This document shows, piece by piece, positions 18,648 through 27,695 of a DNA stretch of 64,000 bases. The DNA comes from Sutcliffiella tianshenii (lineage in GTDB: Bacteria > Bacillota > Bacilli > Bacillales > Bacillaceae_I). The stretch covers positions 1 through 64,000 of the forward strand of contig NZ_JAFBED010000003.1 in NCBI RefSeq assembly GCF_016908565.1, given 5' to 3'. Made by a program: the position numbers and the translations under genes. Under the pieces are notes generated by a model. That model did no database searches. It was not told the DNA's origin and saw only the letters and a program-made list of their open reading frames with translations. Position 1 is the first letter of the stretch, and each line of letters begins with the position of its first letter.

Positions 18648-18851
18648 TTAAGAGTTTTGTTGGTTTTGTTGGTTTTTTTGAGCTTGAGATTGAGCGTTTT
18701 GTTGTTTCACATGTTGAGCGTTAGTTTCGCTCGCGAACTCAGCACCATACTGTTGTTGTTGGTTTTGAGAAGCGTTTTGTTGTTTCACGTGTTGTACGCT
18801 TGTACCAGATGCAGTTTTACCTGCTTGGTTTTGTTGGTTGTTGTTTGCCAT
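18648..18851 (-). CDS. sspE: Gamma-type small acid-soluble spore protein SspE
   Basis: Protein of 67 residues, very rich in Gln and Asn, with the two internal repeats typical of gamma-type SASP: each holds a (Y/T)G(A/T)(E/S)FAS or related stretch and QHVKQQNA (about 20-27 and 46-53). Gamma SASP is an amino-acid reserve in the spore core degraded by the GPR protease at germination. SD GGAGGTGA precedes ATG 18851. Expected to be sigma-G dependent; I could not identify a convincing sigma-G promoter by eye. Syntenic with B. subtilis. Confidence 0.96.
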   Translation of the reverse strand: MANNNQQNQAGKTASGTSVQHVKQQNASQNQQQQYGAEFASETNAQHVKQQNAQSQAQKNQQNQQNS

Positions 18852-18934
18852 TGTTTATCACCTCCACGAAATTTAAGATAACCAAGAGGCGATAAAACTA
18901 TGTCAAAAAAATTAAAAATTCTTTTGGAATATTT

Positions 18935-19699
<765 letters not shown>

Positions 19700-19797
19700 T
19701 TATGTATAAAACTTACGTAATATCTTTCAGTATAGTCTTATTTGTTTCATCGAACAATAAAGGGGTAGATTTTTCAAATATAAAGGGGGTATCAGCT

Positions 19798-20022
19798 TTG
19801 TACGTAGGCAGAGACATGACCGAATTATCCATGATGGCAAAGAAGGATTGGAAGGACAGCGAGTTGGCATATTTCCACCACTCCCTTCAACAGATGGTTC
19901 CATACCTGAATGTGGAAGGTCAGAGCATCCATCGCGAGATTGTGGAAGAAATCGAAGCACGCGGCGGTTTGACACGGAATGAAGCCGATTATACGCATGG
20001 AACGAGAATGAGCTATGATTGA
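19798..20022 (+). CDS. yfhS: YfhS-like small protein
   Basis: Small hydrophilic protein of 74 residues, the same length I recall for B. subtilis YfhS, lying in the same place between fabL and mutY. Starts with TTG 19798 seven bases after AAAGGGGG; the longer upstream frame lacks an SD. No known domain or function; it is rich in charged residues with a conserved-looking KDWKDSELAYFHHSLQ helix. Confidence 0.8.
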   Translation: MYVGRDMTELSMMAKKDWKDSELAYFHHSLQQMVPYLNVEGQSIHREIVEEIEARGGLTRNEADYTHGTRMSYD

Positions 20023-20127
20023 GCAAGGTTCCTGACAATCAACGGCGGACATTGATTGATGCCATGGGCAGTGTGTTCGCCGATCATCTATAACCTTCTT
20101 GCGATTCCACTTTTCTCGTCAAAAAAA

Positions 20128-20152
20128 GACCCGCCCCATACAAGGGCAGATC
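20128..20152 (-). terminator. Terminator of mutY
   Basis: Minus strand GATCTGCCCT/GGGGCGGGTC imperfect stem followed by TTTTTTT, immediately after the mutY stop. Confidence 0.65.
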
Positions 20153-20154
20153 CT

Positions 20155-21261
20155 CTACATAAACTTCTTATATTCCTTCCACATGTTCTGATGGGAAACC
20201 GGGAACGCATATTCCAGCATCTCTTCCTCCGTGACAAGCACGACATCCTTGCGATCAGCTGAGGGTGCTCCATGAAACGTGCCAACATATACGTTGATAT
20301 CCCAAACCAAGTGGGTAAAGACATGGCGGATATCACAGAGATAATCCCCCATCTCCACTTCTAGGCCATACCCGGTCTTCATCAGACTTTCAAGCTGCTG
20401 TTTGGAAGTACCCAACTCGTCCATTTTAATGAAGTTAGGAAACACCCAAAGATTGGCCAGCAGCCCTTCACTAGGCCTTTTACTAATTAAATATTGACCT
20501 TGTTCATTCTTGAAGATCCCTGCCACGAGAGAAACCTGTTTTGCAGATTTCTTCTTGGACTTTATCGGAAGCTCCCTCTGGACTCCCTCGTGGAATGCCC
20601 GGCAATGCTCCTGAACCGGACAGAGCATACAGGACGGCGATGTAGGCGTGCATACGATCGCACCGAGCTCCATCAGTCCCTGGTTGAAAAATGATGGATT
20701 ATCCTGAGAAATCATATCCCTGATGACCGCTTCGAAAAGCTTCCTCGTTTTCGGCTTGGCGATATCCTCCCTTATGTGGAGAACACGTGAAAGGACCCTC
20801 ATGACATTCCCGTCGACTGCCGGCTCCGGCACTCCATAGGCGATGCTCAATATCGCACCTGTCGTATATGGTCCCACGCCTTTTAATGTCGAAATTTCCG
20901 CCGCATTATCGGGTACGATTCCACCGTAGCGTTCGTGGACTTCCCTGACTGCACTCTGCAGATTTCGCGCGCGGGAGTAGTAACCCAACCCCTCCCACGC
21001 CTTAAGCACCTTATCTTCGGCAGCATTCGCCAAGCTTTCAATGTTTGGGAATTGCTCAATAAAGGAATTAAAATAAGGAATGACTGTATCTACCTTTGTT
21101 TGCTGGAGCATGATTTCGGAAACCCATACCTTATAGGGATCCTGATCTTTTCTCCAGGGCAGATCACGTTGTTCCTGAACGAACCAGTCTATTAAATCAT
21201 TGCGAAAGCCGTCAATCATAAAACCCTTAAGCAACTCGTGTTGTGTTTGTTTGTTATTCAA
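20155..21261 (-). CDS. mutY: A/G-specific adenine DNA glycosylase MutY
   Basis: Removes adenine opposite 8-oxoguanine. The 368 residues are the usual length. Catalytic E49 (VSEIMLQQT), helix-hairpin-helix [11 protein letters not shown] (126-136), catalytic D150 ([11 protein letters not shown]), 4Fe-4S cysteines C204, C211, C214, C220 (C-x6-C-x2-C-x5-C), and a C-terminal NUDIX-like domain (~240-360) that recognises 8-oxoG. It follows a small unknown gene at 15 bp on the same strand, probably one operon. Same context as B. subtilis yfhQ. Confidence 0.97.
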   Translation of the reverse strand: MNNKQTQHELLKGFMIDGFRNDLIDWFVQEQRDLPWRKDQDPYKVWVSEIMLQQTKVDTVIPYFNSFIEQFPNIESLANAAEDKVLKAWEGLGYYSRARNLQSAVREVHERYGGIVPDNAAEISTLKGVGPYTTGAILSIAYGVPEPAVDGNVMRVLSRVLHIREDIAKPKTRKLFEAVIRDMISQDNPSFFNQGLMELGAIVCTPTSPSCMLCPVQEHCRAFHEGVQRELPIKSKKKSAKQVSLVAGIFKNEQGQYLISKRPSEGLLANLWVFPNFIKMDELGTSKQQLESLMKTGYGLEVEMGDYLCDIRHVFTHLVWDINVYVGTFHGAPSADRKDVVLVTEEEMLEYAFPVSHQNMWKEYKKFM

Positions 21262-21276
21262 AATAAACCTCCGGGA

Positions 21277-21597
21277 TTAGCTTATAATTTTTAAACCGAT
21301 GTAATGTATGGCGCCACTTCCGGGATCCATGCATTGGGAAAGGTCATGGAATACACCATCCCTTGCCTTGGCCCTCAGTTCCTTCATTGCAAAATAATGA
21401 GACTCGGTCGGCAAGAGAAAGGTTTCTGTATAATAGGTGTGGCCGCGGTCCTGCTGCGATATTTTCGTCCAGCGTATCTCTTCGGCACCAAGATCTTTCA
21501 TGATACCAATGACATTTTTCATTGTATCTTCATATTTTTGTATGACAGTATCTTTTATAGGATATTCGATGAAAATTTGCAACGGTTTTGTTACCAT
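21277..21597 (-). CDS. Conserved hypothetical protein, probable operon partner of mutY
   Basis: Protein of 106 residues that I do not recognise. It begins with the beta-strand-like stretch KPLQIFIEYPI, continues with an amphipathic helix (~13-32), then alternating strands, which would suit a small ferredoxin-like (ABM/NIPSNAP-type) fold; that is inference only. No signal peptide or membrane segment. Start ATG 21597 follows AAGGGGTG; GTG inside that SD is unlikely. Placed 15 bp ahead of mutY and divergent from yfhP. Confidence 0.7.
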   Translation of the reverse strand: MVTKPLQIFIEYPIKDTVIQKYEDTMKNVIGIMKDLGAEEIRWTKISQQDRGHTYYTETFLLPTESHYFAMKELRAKARDGVFHDLSQCMDPGSGAIHYIGLKIIS

Positions 21598-21683
21598 GTT
21601 TGAAAACACCCCTTTTGATTAACAATAAGAGAAAAGAATGTTCGTTCAGCAAGGAAAAATTTCACAATGAAGGAGGCCGACCA

Positions 21684-22664
21684 TTGGATACTGGAACACA
21701 TGTAGTGATGGGAATTGCACTTGGATCCATGGCGACCATCGATCCTTATGTTGCAAGCAATCCGGAAACAGCTACAGCGATAATGATTGGAGCAATCATC
21801 GGGTCGCAAGCTCCTGATATGGATACTATTTTAAAATTAAAAAACAATGCAAAATATATCCGGAATCACCGCGGGATCACACATTCGATCCCGGCAGTCT
21901 GCCTTTGGCCGCTTTTGATTACAGCAGGTATCTATGCATTCATCCCCCAAGCGGATTTGCTCTATCTATGGATTTGGACATTTGTTGCCGTAATCCTGCA
22001 TGTTTTTGTCGACATTTTCAACGCTTATGGGACACAGGCGCTTCGTCCTTTTACTCACAAGTGGGTGGCGCTTGGAATCATCAATACATTTGACCCGGTA
22101 ATATTCAGCCTCCATATTGTAGGATTCATACTGTGGGGAATCGGTTTTCATCCAGGCTACACGTTCCTGGCCATCTACGTCATACTTGTCGTGTATTATG
22201 TGCTGAGGTTTTGGATGCAGCAAAGGGTGATTCAGCAAGTGCGGAAAGTGATTCCAAATATGACGAATACCATCATTTCGCCTACACTATATTTCAATCA
22301 ATGGCACCTGGCGATCACCGCAAAGGATAGCTTCTATGTGGCTCGTGCGGTGAAGAATCAGATCATCATCCATGATACTTTTGAAAAGGTCCCGTTACCG
22401 GAAACTGCCGTCATTGAAGCTGCAAAATTCGATGACAATGTCTCAGCCTTTTTATCCTTCTCCCCTGTATATCGCTGGGAGATGGAGGAATTCTCAGATC
22501 ATTACGAAGTCCGATTCATCGATCTACGCTATCGAAGCAAGGACTACTACCCGTTCGTTGCAGTCGTACAGCTTGATCTGGATCTTCATATCGTCAGCTC
22601 TTACACGGGCTGGATATTCAGCGAGGATAAGCTGAGGGAAAAACTAGAAATCATACCAAATTAA
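21684..22664 (+). CDS. yfhP: YfhP-type membrane-bound metal-dependent hydrolase (YdjM family)
   Basis: Protein of 326 residues starting with TTG 21684, seven bases after AAGGAGG; this start gives the conserved N-terminus DTGTHVVMG. About four membrane segments cover 20-190; family metal ligands are H5, the APDMDT aspartates, the HRGITHS histidines and HVFVDIFNAYGT. B. subtilis YfhP is reported to influence the neighbouring yfhQRS genes; enzymatic activity is not established. Divergent from the mutY operon, as in B. subtilis. Confidence 0.88.
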   Translation: MDTGTHVVMGIALGSMATIDPYVASNPETATAIMIGAIIGSQAPDMDTILKLKNNAKYIRNHRGITHSIPAVCLWPLLITAGIYAFIPQADLLYLWIWTFVAVILHVFVDIFNAYGTQALRPFTHKWVALGIINTFDPVIFSLHIVGFILWGIGFHPGYTFLAIYVILVVYYVLRFWMQQRVIQQVRKVIPNMTNTIISPTLYFNQWHLAITAKDSFYVARAVKNQIIIHDTFEKVPLPETAVIEAAKFDDNVSAFLSFSPVYRWEMEEFSDHYEVRFIDLRYRSKDYYPFVAVVQLDLDLHIVSSYTGWIFSEDKLREKLEIIPN

Positions 22665-22670
22665 AAACTT

Positions 22671-22700
22671 CCCGATCCTAACCACTTCAAGGATCGGGTT
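22671..22700 (+). terminator. Terminator of yfhP
   Basis: CCCGATCCT and AGGATCGGG form a stem with a short loop and are followed by TTTTTG; seven bases after yfhP stop, also facing the yfhJ stop. Confidence 0.88.
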
Positions 22701-22704
22701 TTTG

Positions 22705-22977
22705 TTAATGGGAGTAGGAATCTCCCTCATTCTCAAGCAGATGCTTGTACTTCGGATTTGTCGAGAGGAACTCATGAAGCGTCTCGCCATGACGCTCAAT
22801 GATGCTCGACACCATTCTTTCTGTCATTTCTTTTCCTTTATATTCATATCCAGCCTTTGCATACGTGCTTTCAAAATCCTCCCACAAAAGCTCGACCCAC
22901 GTCCGGGCCTTATCATACGTCAAAGCAGGATTCTTCGCCAAAAGCTGATCTGCCAAGCGCTCAAAATATTCTTCCAT
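22705..22977 (-). CDS. yfhJ: YfhJ, WVELL-domain protein
   Basis: Small acidic protein of 90 residues with the signature WVELLWEDFE (residues about 27-36) that names the WVELL family of Bacillus proteins of unknown function. The rest is helical with the EMTERMVSSIIERHG segment. ATG 22977 is chosen because AGAAGAGGTG precedes it; an ATG eight codons upstream lacks an SD. Divergent from sspK, with a REPIN-like palindrome between them. Confidence 0.88.
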   Translation of the reverse strand: MEEYFERLADQLLAKNPALTYDKARTWVELLWEDFESTYAKAGYEYKGKEMTERMVSSIIERHGETLHEFLSTNPKYKHLLENEGDSYSH

Positions 22978-23052
22978 TAAAAACACCTCTTCTGGTTTCA
23001 TTTGACTATACTTATCATCACATATTTCGGGGGTGAAAATCCAATATTAATG

Positions 23053-23104
23053 ATAGGGGCCTGACCCTCACCGCTTTAAAGCGCTAAGAGGGTCTGGCCC
23101 CTAT
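23053..23104. repeat. REPIN-like palindrome, copy 1
   Basis: ATAGGGGCCTGACCCTC...CGCTTTAAAGCG...GAGGGTCTGGCCCCTAT; arms pair with two mismatches and the centre is an inner palindrome. It lies in the divergent yfhJ-sspK interval, ending 20 bp before the sspK start codon. Confidence 0.85.
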
Positions 23105-23123
23105 CCAAAGGGAGGCGATACGA

Positions 23124-23288
23124 TTGAGGAACAAAGCGAAGAACTTTCCTAACCCGAATGACAATAAGTTTGAAGGGGAAGGCAGAGCGAAAGCCGAGTT
23201 TGCATCTAAACGCGCGAATGGTACGATCAACACACATCCTCAAGAGAGAATGCGTGCGTCAGGCGCAAGGGAAGATGGCACCTATTAG
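23124..23288 (+). CDS. sspK: Small acid-soluble spore protein K (SspK)
   Basis: Protein of 54 residues with the SspK pattern: N-terminal [11 protein letters not shown], then NNKFEGE-like [14 protein letters not shown], then [17 protein letters not shown]. SspK is a minor SASP of the spore core made in the forespore under sigma-G. Start TTG 23124 follows GGGAGG by eight bases. Order yfhJ-sspK is as in B. subtilis. The upstream palindromic repeat occupies the region where the promoter is expected. Confidence 0.92.
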   Translation: MRNKAKNFPNPNDNKFEGEGRAKAEFASKRANGTINTHPQERMRASGAREDGTY

Positions 23289-23316
23289 ATTTCTTCTATC
23301 CTAGGAGGGACTTAGC

Positions 23317-23487
23317 ATGGGCAAACAATCAGGTAGAGCCTTTTATAACAATCAATCCGCAACAAAAGCAAATCCGTTTCCACAGCCTTTTGCGAGCGTG
23401 AAGCACGCGTATAACCAAGTGAACGGCCAGACTACACAGGCCCAAAATACGCAGATCTTGGAAGTGCAGACCCGCAAAAGATCGTAA
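23317..23487 (+). CDS. YpzG-like small protein
   Basis: Protein of 56 residues, hydrophilic, starting at ATG 23317 after CTAGGAGGG. The C-terminal VNGQTTQAQNTQILEVQTRK segment resembles the YpzG family of small Bacillus proteins, which have no known role and are found in spore-formers. It begins 28 bp after sspK and is probably cotranscribed with it, which suggests a sporulation-linked role (inference). Confidence 0.72.
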   Translation: MGKQSGRAFYNNQSATKANPFPQPFASVKHAYNQVNGQTTQAQNTQILEVQTRKRS

Positions 23488-23488
23488 C

Positions 23489-23535
23489 AGTAAAAGAGTA
23501 GAAAGGGGGCTATCCCCCTCTCTGCTACTCTTTTA
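23489..23535. terminator. Bidirectional terminator between the YpzG-like gene and yfhH
   Basis: AAAAGAGTAG and CTACTCTTTT with inner GGGGG/CCCCC around CTAT give a long stem, A-run before and T-run after. It overlaps the last codons of yfhH. Confidence 0.85.
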
Positions 23536-23857
23536 TCATCAAAAGGGAAATCGGCAGTCCCTCTTCTTCCCTGCTTACCACATTTCCGTAAACTCTGTGT
23601 CCCCATGCAAATACACCGTTCATATAGTCTATCTCAAAGAAAACACCAGGGTCTCCTTCGATTTCATACATCTCTCCAGGCTTATAGTCATCCGGGTTCA
23701 GCATATATGCCCTTGCCATCGTTATCTTTCTTTCCAATACGGCAAATTCATTGACGATTCCAAGCTGTTCAGCTTTCCTCGCCTTTTCCTTCAATGTTGA
23801 AATTTCCAGGTGCAATTCGTGCGATGTCATCTGGCTGTAGCGCTTTTCCTGTTCCAC
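23525..23857 (-). CDS. yfhH: YfhH (DUF1811) family protein
   Basis: Protein of 110 residues; the crystal-structure family (DUF1811) has an N-terminal helical hairpin followed by an SH3-like beta barrel. Here the helices are ~5-45 (SQMTSHELHLEISTLKEKA) and the barrel starts around YKPGEMYEIEGDPG. Function unknown. The GTG start at 23857 follows AGGGGG and gives a length close to B. subtilis YfhH; the longer frame adds a hydrophobic stretch without an SD. Confidence 0.88.
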   Translation of the reverse strand: MEQEKRYSQMTSHELHLEISTLKEKARKAEQLGIVNEFAVLERKITMARAYMLNPDDYKPGEMYEIEGDPGVFFEIDYMNGVFAWGHRVYGNVVSREEEGLPISLLMIKE

Positions 23858-23964
23858 TTGCTTTCCCCCTACGTTTTCTATATAAAGTAAGAATAGCATG
23901 GTTAATAGGCAAAACAAAGAGAATTTGCCCATGAAGTATTTTACATAGAGGAGTGTTGCACACC

Positions 23965-24624
23965 ATGAAAACCATCCTGATCACAGGTGCAGGTACAGGC
24001 TTAGGTAAAGAGCTGGCCCTTGCCTATGCAAAAAAAGGGCATACGATCATACTTACAGGCAGACGCGAGACTCCCTTAAAAGAGGTTCAGGAGCTTATAC
24101 GGCAAAACGGTGGGCATGCAGAGGTATATACGCTAGACCTGACAAAGCAGGAGTCCGTTCAAAAGACGGTTGACACCATTACAGATGCCCATTCAGTTTC
24201 CTATCTTATCAACAATGCAGGTGCCGGCTGTTTCGGACCATTATCTGACCTGGCAATTGAAGACATCGACCTTGCCGTGCAGACCAATGTACTTGGCACC
24301 ATCTATCTCACAAAAGCATTGCTGCCACACCTATTGGAACAGACAGAGCCGAAGATCATGAACATCATATCGACTGCCGGGCAAAAAGGAAAAATCAATG
24401 AAAGTGTTTATGTGGCAAGCAAATTTGCTGTACGCGGCTTTACCGAGAGCCTTCAGAAGGAGCTTGAAGGCAGGGTTACCGTTACTGCCACTTATATGGG
24501 CGGCATGGACACACCGTTCTGGGATGAAACCGATCATATCAAGGACAAGTCCCGCTTGAAATCGCCCCAACAGGTTGCAGATACTATCATCAAGCATGAC
24601 ACACAATTAGAAATAAATGTATGA
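23965..24624 (+). CDS. Short-chain dehydrogenase/reductase family protein
   Basis: NAD(P)-dependent oxidoreductase of 219 residues. Cofactor loop GAGTGLG (8-14), NNAG (83-86), catalytic S136, Y149 and K153 are all present, so it should be active; the substrate is not predictable. It is slightly short at the C-terminus for the family. Start ATG 23965 after GAGGAG. Not part of the B. subtilis yfh block in this position, so it is an insertion between yfhH and recX. Confidence 0.9.
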   Translation: MKTILITGAGTGLGKELALAYAKKGHTIILTGRRETPLKEVQELIRQNGGHAEVYTLDLTKQESVQKTVDTITDAHSVSYLINNAGAGCFGPLSDLAIEDIDLAVQTNVLGTIYLTKALLPHLLEQTEPKIMNIISTAGQKGKINESVYVASKFAVRGFTESLQKELEGRVTVTATYMGGMDTPFWDETDHIKDKSRLKSPQQVADTIIKHDTQLEINV

Positions 24625-24635
24625 CCCTTAAAAGA

Positions 24636-24682
24636 AAATGAAGCAGTCCCACTATTCCGGGACTGCTTCATTTTCTTCAAGC
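24636..24682. terminator. Bidirectional terminator between the SDR gene and recX
   Basis: AAAATGAAGCAGTCCC pairs perfectly with GGGACTGCTTCATTTT around ACTATTCC. It overlaps the final codons of recX. Confidence 0.9.
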
Positions 24683-25455
24683 CACCGATCTATCAATTCC
24701 ATCGGGAAGCCCTTGCGATAGAGGGCACCCTTCATTTTCATCTTATATTCATACCCCTCAAGCTTCGCGTATTTGCGATGGTATTTCTCTGCCTGCTTGC
24801 TAATCGCGTCCCATTCTTCCGAATCATCCTCTGCAAGGTCCGCTTCCTCTATGGCCTCCTTGATGACAGAAAAAGAATACCCCTTTCTCATTAATGCCTG
24901 CTCAACCTTTTGAATCATAATTTTAAAGGCATCGTTTTTATATTTCGGGCTGTATTTATGCACCAATTTTACCGCATGCTCAAGTTCCTCTTCCTGGCTG
25001 TATTCCATCAAGGCATCTTCAATCGTATTTTTCGACACACCTTTTTCCACCAACTCCTGTGAAATGACCTGTCTCCCCTTTAGAGTGGTCTGTACTTGTG
25101 TACGGACATAGGCCAGCGCAAACTCTGCATCATTCAAATAGCTCTGCTCCTTCAACTTGACAATGATTTCTTTTATGACAAACGGTTCGATTTCCTTTTC
25201 CTTCAAATATACCTCTATCTCCTTTTCTGTTCTCATCCGGAAGGAAAGATAGTGAACGGCAGATAGATAGGCCTTATTGATCTGGTCGCTATATAGGATT
25301 TCTTCAATATCAAGCTCATCGAGTTCCTTTCCTTTTACAAGCTGAAACTTCAGCAGGGTCGACTCGTATACCGCAAATGCGTAAGCGTCATCAAGGAAAA
25401 TGTTAAAGCGTTCTTTGTTTTTTTGCTGGACCGATATTTTCGTTATTTTTTGCAT
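24652..25455 (-). CDS. recX: Regulatory protein RecX
   Basis: RecA modulator of 267 residues, with three tandem RecX three-helix repeats following an N-terminal beta-rich domain (ITKISVQQKNKERFNIFLDD), the organisation of the long Bacillus RecX (YfhG). RecX inhibits or remodels RecA filaments. ATG 25455 is used since GGGGTG sits six bases upstream; the GTG within that SD is not the start. Between yfhH and yfhF as in B. subtilis; divergent from yfhF. Confidence 0.95.
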   Translation of the reverse strand: MQKITKISVQQKNKERFNIFLDDAYAFAVYESTLLKFQLVKGKELDELDIEEILYSDQINKAYLSAVHYLSFRMRTEKEIEVYLKEKEIEPFVIKEIIVKLKEQSYLNDAEFALAYVRTQVQTTLKGRQVISQELVEKGVSKNTIEDALMEYSQEEELEHAVKLVHKYSPKYKNDAFKIMIQKVEQALMRKGYSFSVIKEAIEEADLAEDDSEEWDAISKQAEKYHRKYAKLEGYEYKMKMKGALYRKGFPMELIDRWLEENEAVPE

Positions 25456-25566
25456 AAGATTCACCCCGTTTTGGTATGTAGCACATTGGCCCGTATTGAA
25501 TAGAGGATATTTAGGGAAAAGAACTAATAGTATAAGTAAGATATTTTAAGCGAGAGGATGAATAAG

Positions 25567-26478
25567 ATGAAGATTGCGATTGCAGGCGGTACTGGACTTG
25601 TAGGATCAGCCCTGACTGACTATTTAGCGGAAAAGGGACATCATCTATATATTTTAACGCGAAACAGCTCGAATAAAAAGCAAAAGCCTCACGTTAAGTT
25701 TGTGGAGTGGCTGAAGGATGGTACTACACCGGAAAAAGAATTGGAAGGTGTCGAAGCTTTTGTCAACCTGGCTGGCGAATCGATCAACAACGGCCGCTGG
25801 ACGGATGAGCAAAAGAGAAGGATTGTCGAGAGCAGGATCTCATCCACCAAGGAAATCAATCGAATCATCGGCTCACTCAGTGAGAAGCCGGAAGTTCTTG
25901 TCAATGCAAGCGCCATCGGCTTTTACGGCAATAGCCTTGATAAAACCTTCACCGAAAATGATACCACACCAGGGTCAGGTTTTTTGGCCTCAACTGTACT
26001 AGCGTGGGAAAAGGAAGCGGAGCAGGCATCGCTGCATGGAGTACGAACCGTCTTTACCCGCTTTGGGATTGTATTGGATAAGGAGGAAGGCGCCCTTCCA
26101 AAAATGCTGCTTCCCTATAAGATGCTTGTCGGCGGGAAGATCGGAACCGGTGAGCAATGGATGTCGTGGGTGCACATCATGGATGTTGTCGGTGCCATTG
26201 CTTTCTGTCTGGAAAACAAGGAACTGGCCGGACCCGTCAATGTTACAGCTCCTTCCCCAATGAAAATGAAGGATTTCGGAAAAACTCTCGGTAGTGTGAT
26301 GGGCCGTCCCCATTGGTTCCCTACACCCGGTTTCGCCTTAAAGATCGCATTGGGTGAGATGAGCGAGCTTGTGTTGGAAGGCCAGAAGGTGCTGCCGAAG
26401 AAACTGGAACAGCATGGCTATAAATTCTTTTATATTCATCTTGAAGATGCTCTGTCCGACATATTACAATCAAAGTAA
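25567..26478 (+). CDS. yfhF: TIGR01777/SDR39U1-type epimerase YfhF
   Basis: Atypical extended SDR of 303 residues, the length of B. subtilis YfhF. N-terminal Rossmann motif GGTGLVG (about 8-14), NLAGESINNGRW typical of the SDR39U1 epimerase group, and a C-terminal DUF1731 domain ending in the LEDALSDIL helix. Actual reaction unknown. Start ATG 25567 (SD GAGAGG); ATG 25558 overlaps the SD. Divergent from recX. Confidence 0.93.
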   Translation: MKIAIAGGTGLVGSALTDYLAEKGHHLYILTRNSSNKKQKPHVKFVEWLKDGTTPEKELEGVEAFVNLAGESINNGRWTDEQKRRIVESRISSTKEINRIIGSLSEKPEVLVNASAIGFYGNSLDKTFTENDTTPGSGFLASTVLAWEKEAEQASLHGVRTVFTRFGIVLDKEEGALPKMLLPYKMLVGGKIGTGEQWMSWVHIMDVVGAIAFCLENKELAGPVNVTAPSPMKMKDFGKTLGSVMGRPHWFPTPGFALKIALGEMSELVLEGQKVLPKKLEQHGYKFFYIHLEDALSDILQSK

Positions 26479-26502
26479 AGACAGAAAATTAGGAGCTTTA
26501 TA

Positions 26503-27630
26503 ATGAGTATTGTAGTATTCAAGCATGCAACCGTCTATCCGATCACCTCATCGCCACTATTTGATTGTGATGTGAGGGTCGAAAACGGTAAGATAATGGA
26601 GATAGGAATCGGTTTACCCCTCCCGCCTGATGGGGTAATTATAGATTGTAAAGGGAAGTATTTATTCCCTGGTTTTATTGATGTTCATACCCATCTTGGA
26701 CTGTATGACGAAGGAACCGGCTGGGCCGGAAATGATGCCAATGAAACCATCGAGCCCCTTACCCCGCATATCAGGGCATTGGACGGCGTTCATCCCCTTG
26801 ATCAAGGTTTTCAGGACGCCATTCAGGCTGGCGTGACGACCGTTCACATCATGCCGGGGAGTGCCAATGTAATAGGGGGCACCACCTCAGTCATCAAAAC
26901 CCGCGGGGTGAATATCCAAAAGATGCTGGTAAGGGAAACCGCCGGGCTGAAGATCGCCTTCGGGGAAAATCCAAAGCGCATCCATAGCCACGGTAACAAA
27001 GATTCCATCACAAGGATGGGAATAATGGGCATGCTCCGGGAAGCCTTCCATCAAGCAAGACACTATGATAATACGGATAACTTGCGCGTCAAGCCGATCA
27101 TCATGGCACTCGAACGCAAGATTCCCGTAAAGATCCATGCGCACAGGGCGGATGATATCATCTCAGGTATCCGTTTTGCGGAGGAGTTCGATCTCAAATT
27201 TACGATTGAGCACTGTACAGAAGGACATTTGATTGTAAACGAACTAAAGGATAGAAATTTGAGGGTCTGTGTAGGCCCAACCCTCACCCGAAAATCAAAG
27301 ATCGAGCTGAAAAATAAAAGCTGGAAGACCTATCAGAGTCTTGCAGAAAATGGTGTCGAAGTTTCCATTACAACAGACCATCCATACACACCGGTTCAGT
27401 ATCTGAATGTCTGTGCTGCTTTGGCAGTGCGGGAAGGCCTGGATGAGCAAAAAGCACTGGAAGGAATCACGATCACGGCGGCAAAAAACATAGATGTAGC
27501 GGACCGGGTCGGGAGTATCGAAAAGGGCAAGGATGCCGATTTGGTCCTATGGTCCCACCACCCCTTCCAATTCCTCGCAAAGCCTGTCGTGACAATGGTT
27601 GAAGGTGAAATAATTTACCAAAAAATTTAA
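26503..27630 (+). CDS. Amidohydrolase family protein
   Basis: Metal-dependent hydrolase of 375 residues of the imidazolonepropionase/dihydroorotase-like superfamily. Metal ligands: H62 and H64 (DVHTHLG), later histidines in KIHAHR and IEHCTEGH, and aspartate in TTDHP. An N-terminal composite beta domain precedes the barrel (FPGFIDVH) and the C-terminal GKDADLVLW completes it. The substrate is unknown. It starts 24 bp after yfhF with SD AGGAGC, so cotranscription with yfhF is likely; it is absent from this place in B. subtilis. Confidence 0.92.
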   Translation: MSIVVFKHATVYPITSSPLFDCDVRVENGKIMEIGIGLPLPPDGVIIDCKGKYLFPGFIDVHTHLGLYDEGTGWAGNDANETIEPLTPHIRALDGVHPLDQGFQDAIQAGVTTVHIMPGSANVIGGTTSVIKTRGVNIQKMLVRETAGLKIAFGENPKRIHSHGNKDSITRMGIMGMLREAFHQARHYDNTDNLRVKPIIMALERKIPVKIHAHRADDIISGIRFAEEFDLKFTIEHCTEGHLIVNELKDRNLRVCVGPTLTRKSKIELKNKSWKTYQSLAENGVEVSITTDHPYTPVQYLNVCAALAVREGLDEQKALEGITITAAKNIDVADRVGSIEKGKDADLVLWSHHPFQFLAKPVVTMVEGEIIYQKI

Positions 27631-27695
27631 CAAAAAAGTAGTATCTTTTTCAAAAGAAAAAGAGTATGATACGTAGGTAAACAAAATTAAATCAA

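Noticed and set aside
18648-18851. Low-complexity direct repeats on the plus strand (GTTTTGTTG)
   Set aside because: They are the antisense of the Gln/Asn-rich codons of sspE.
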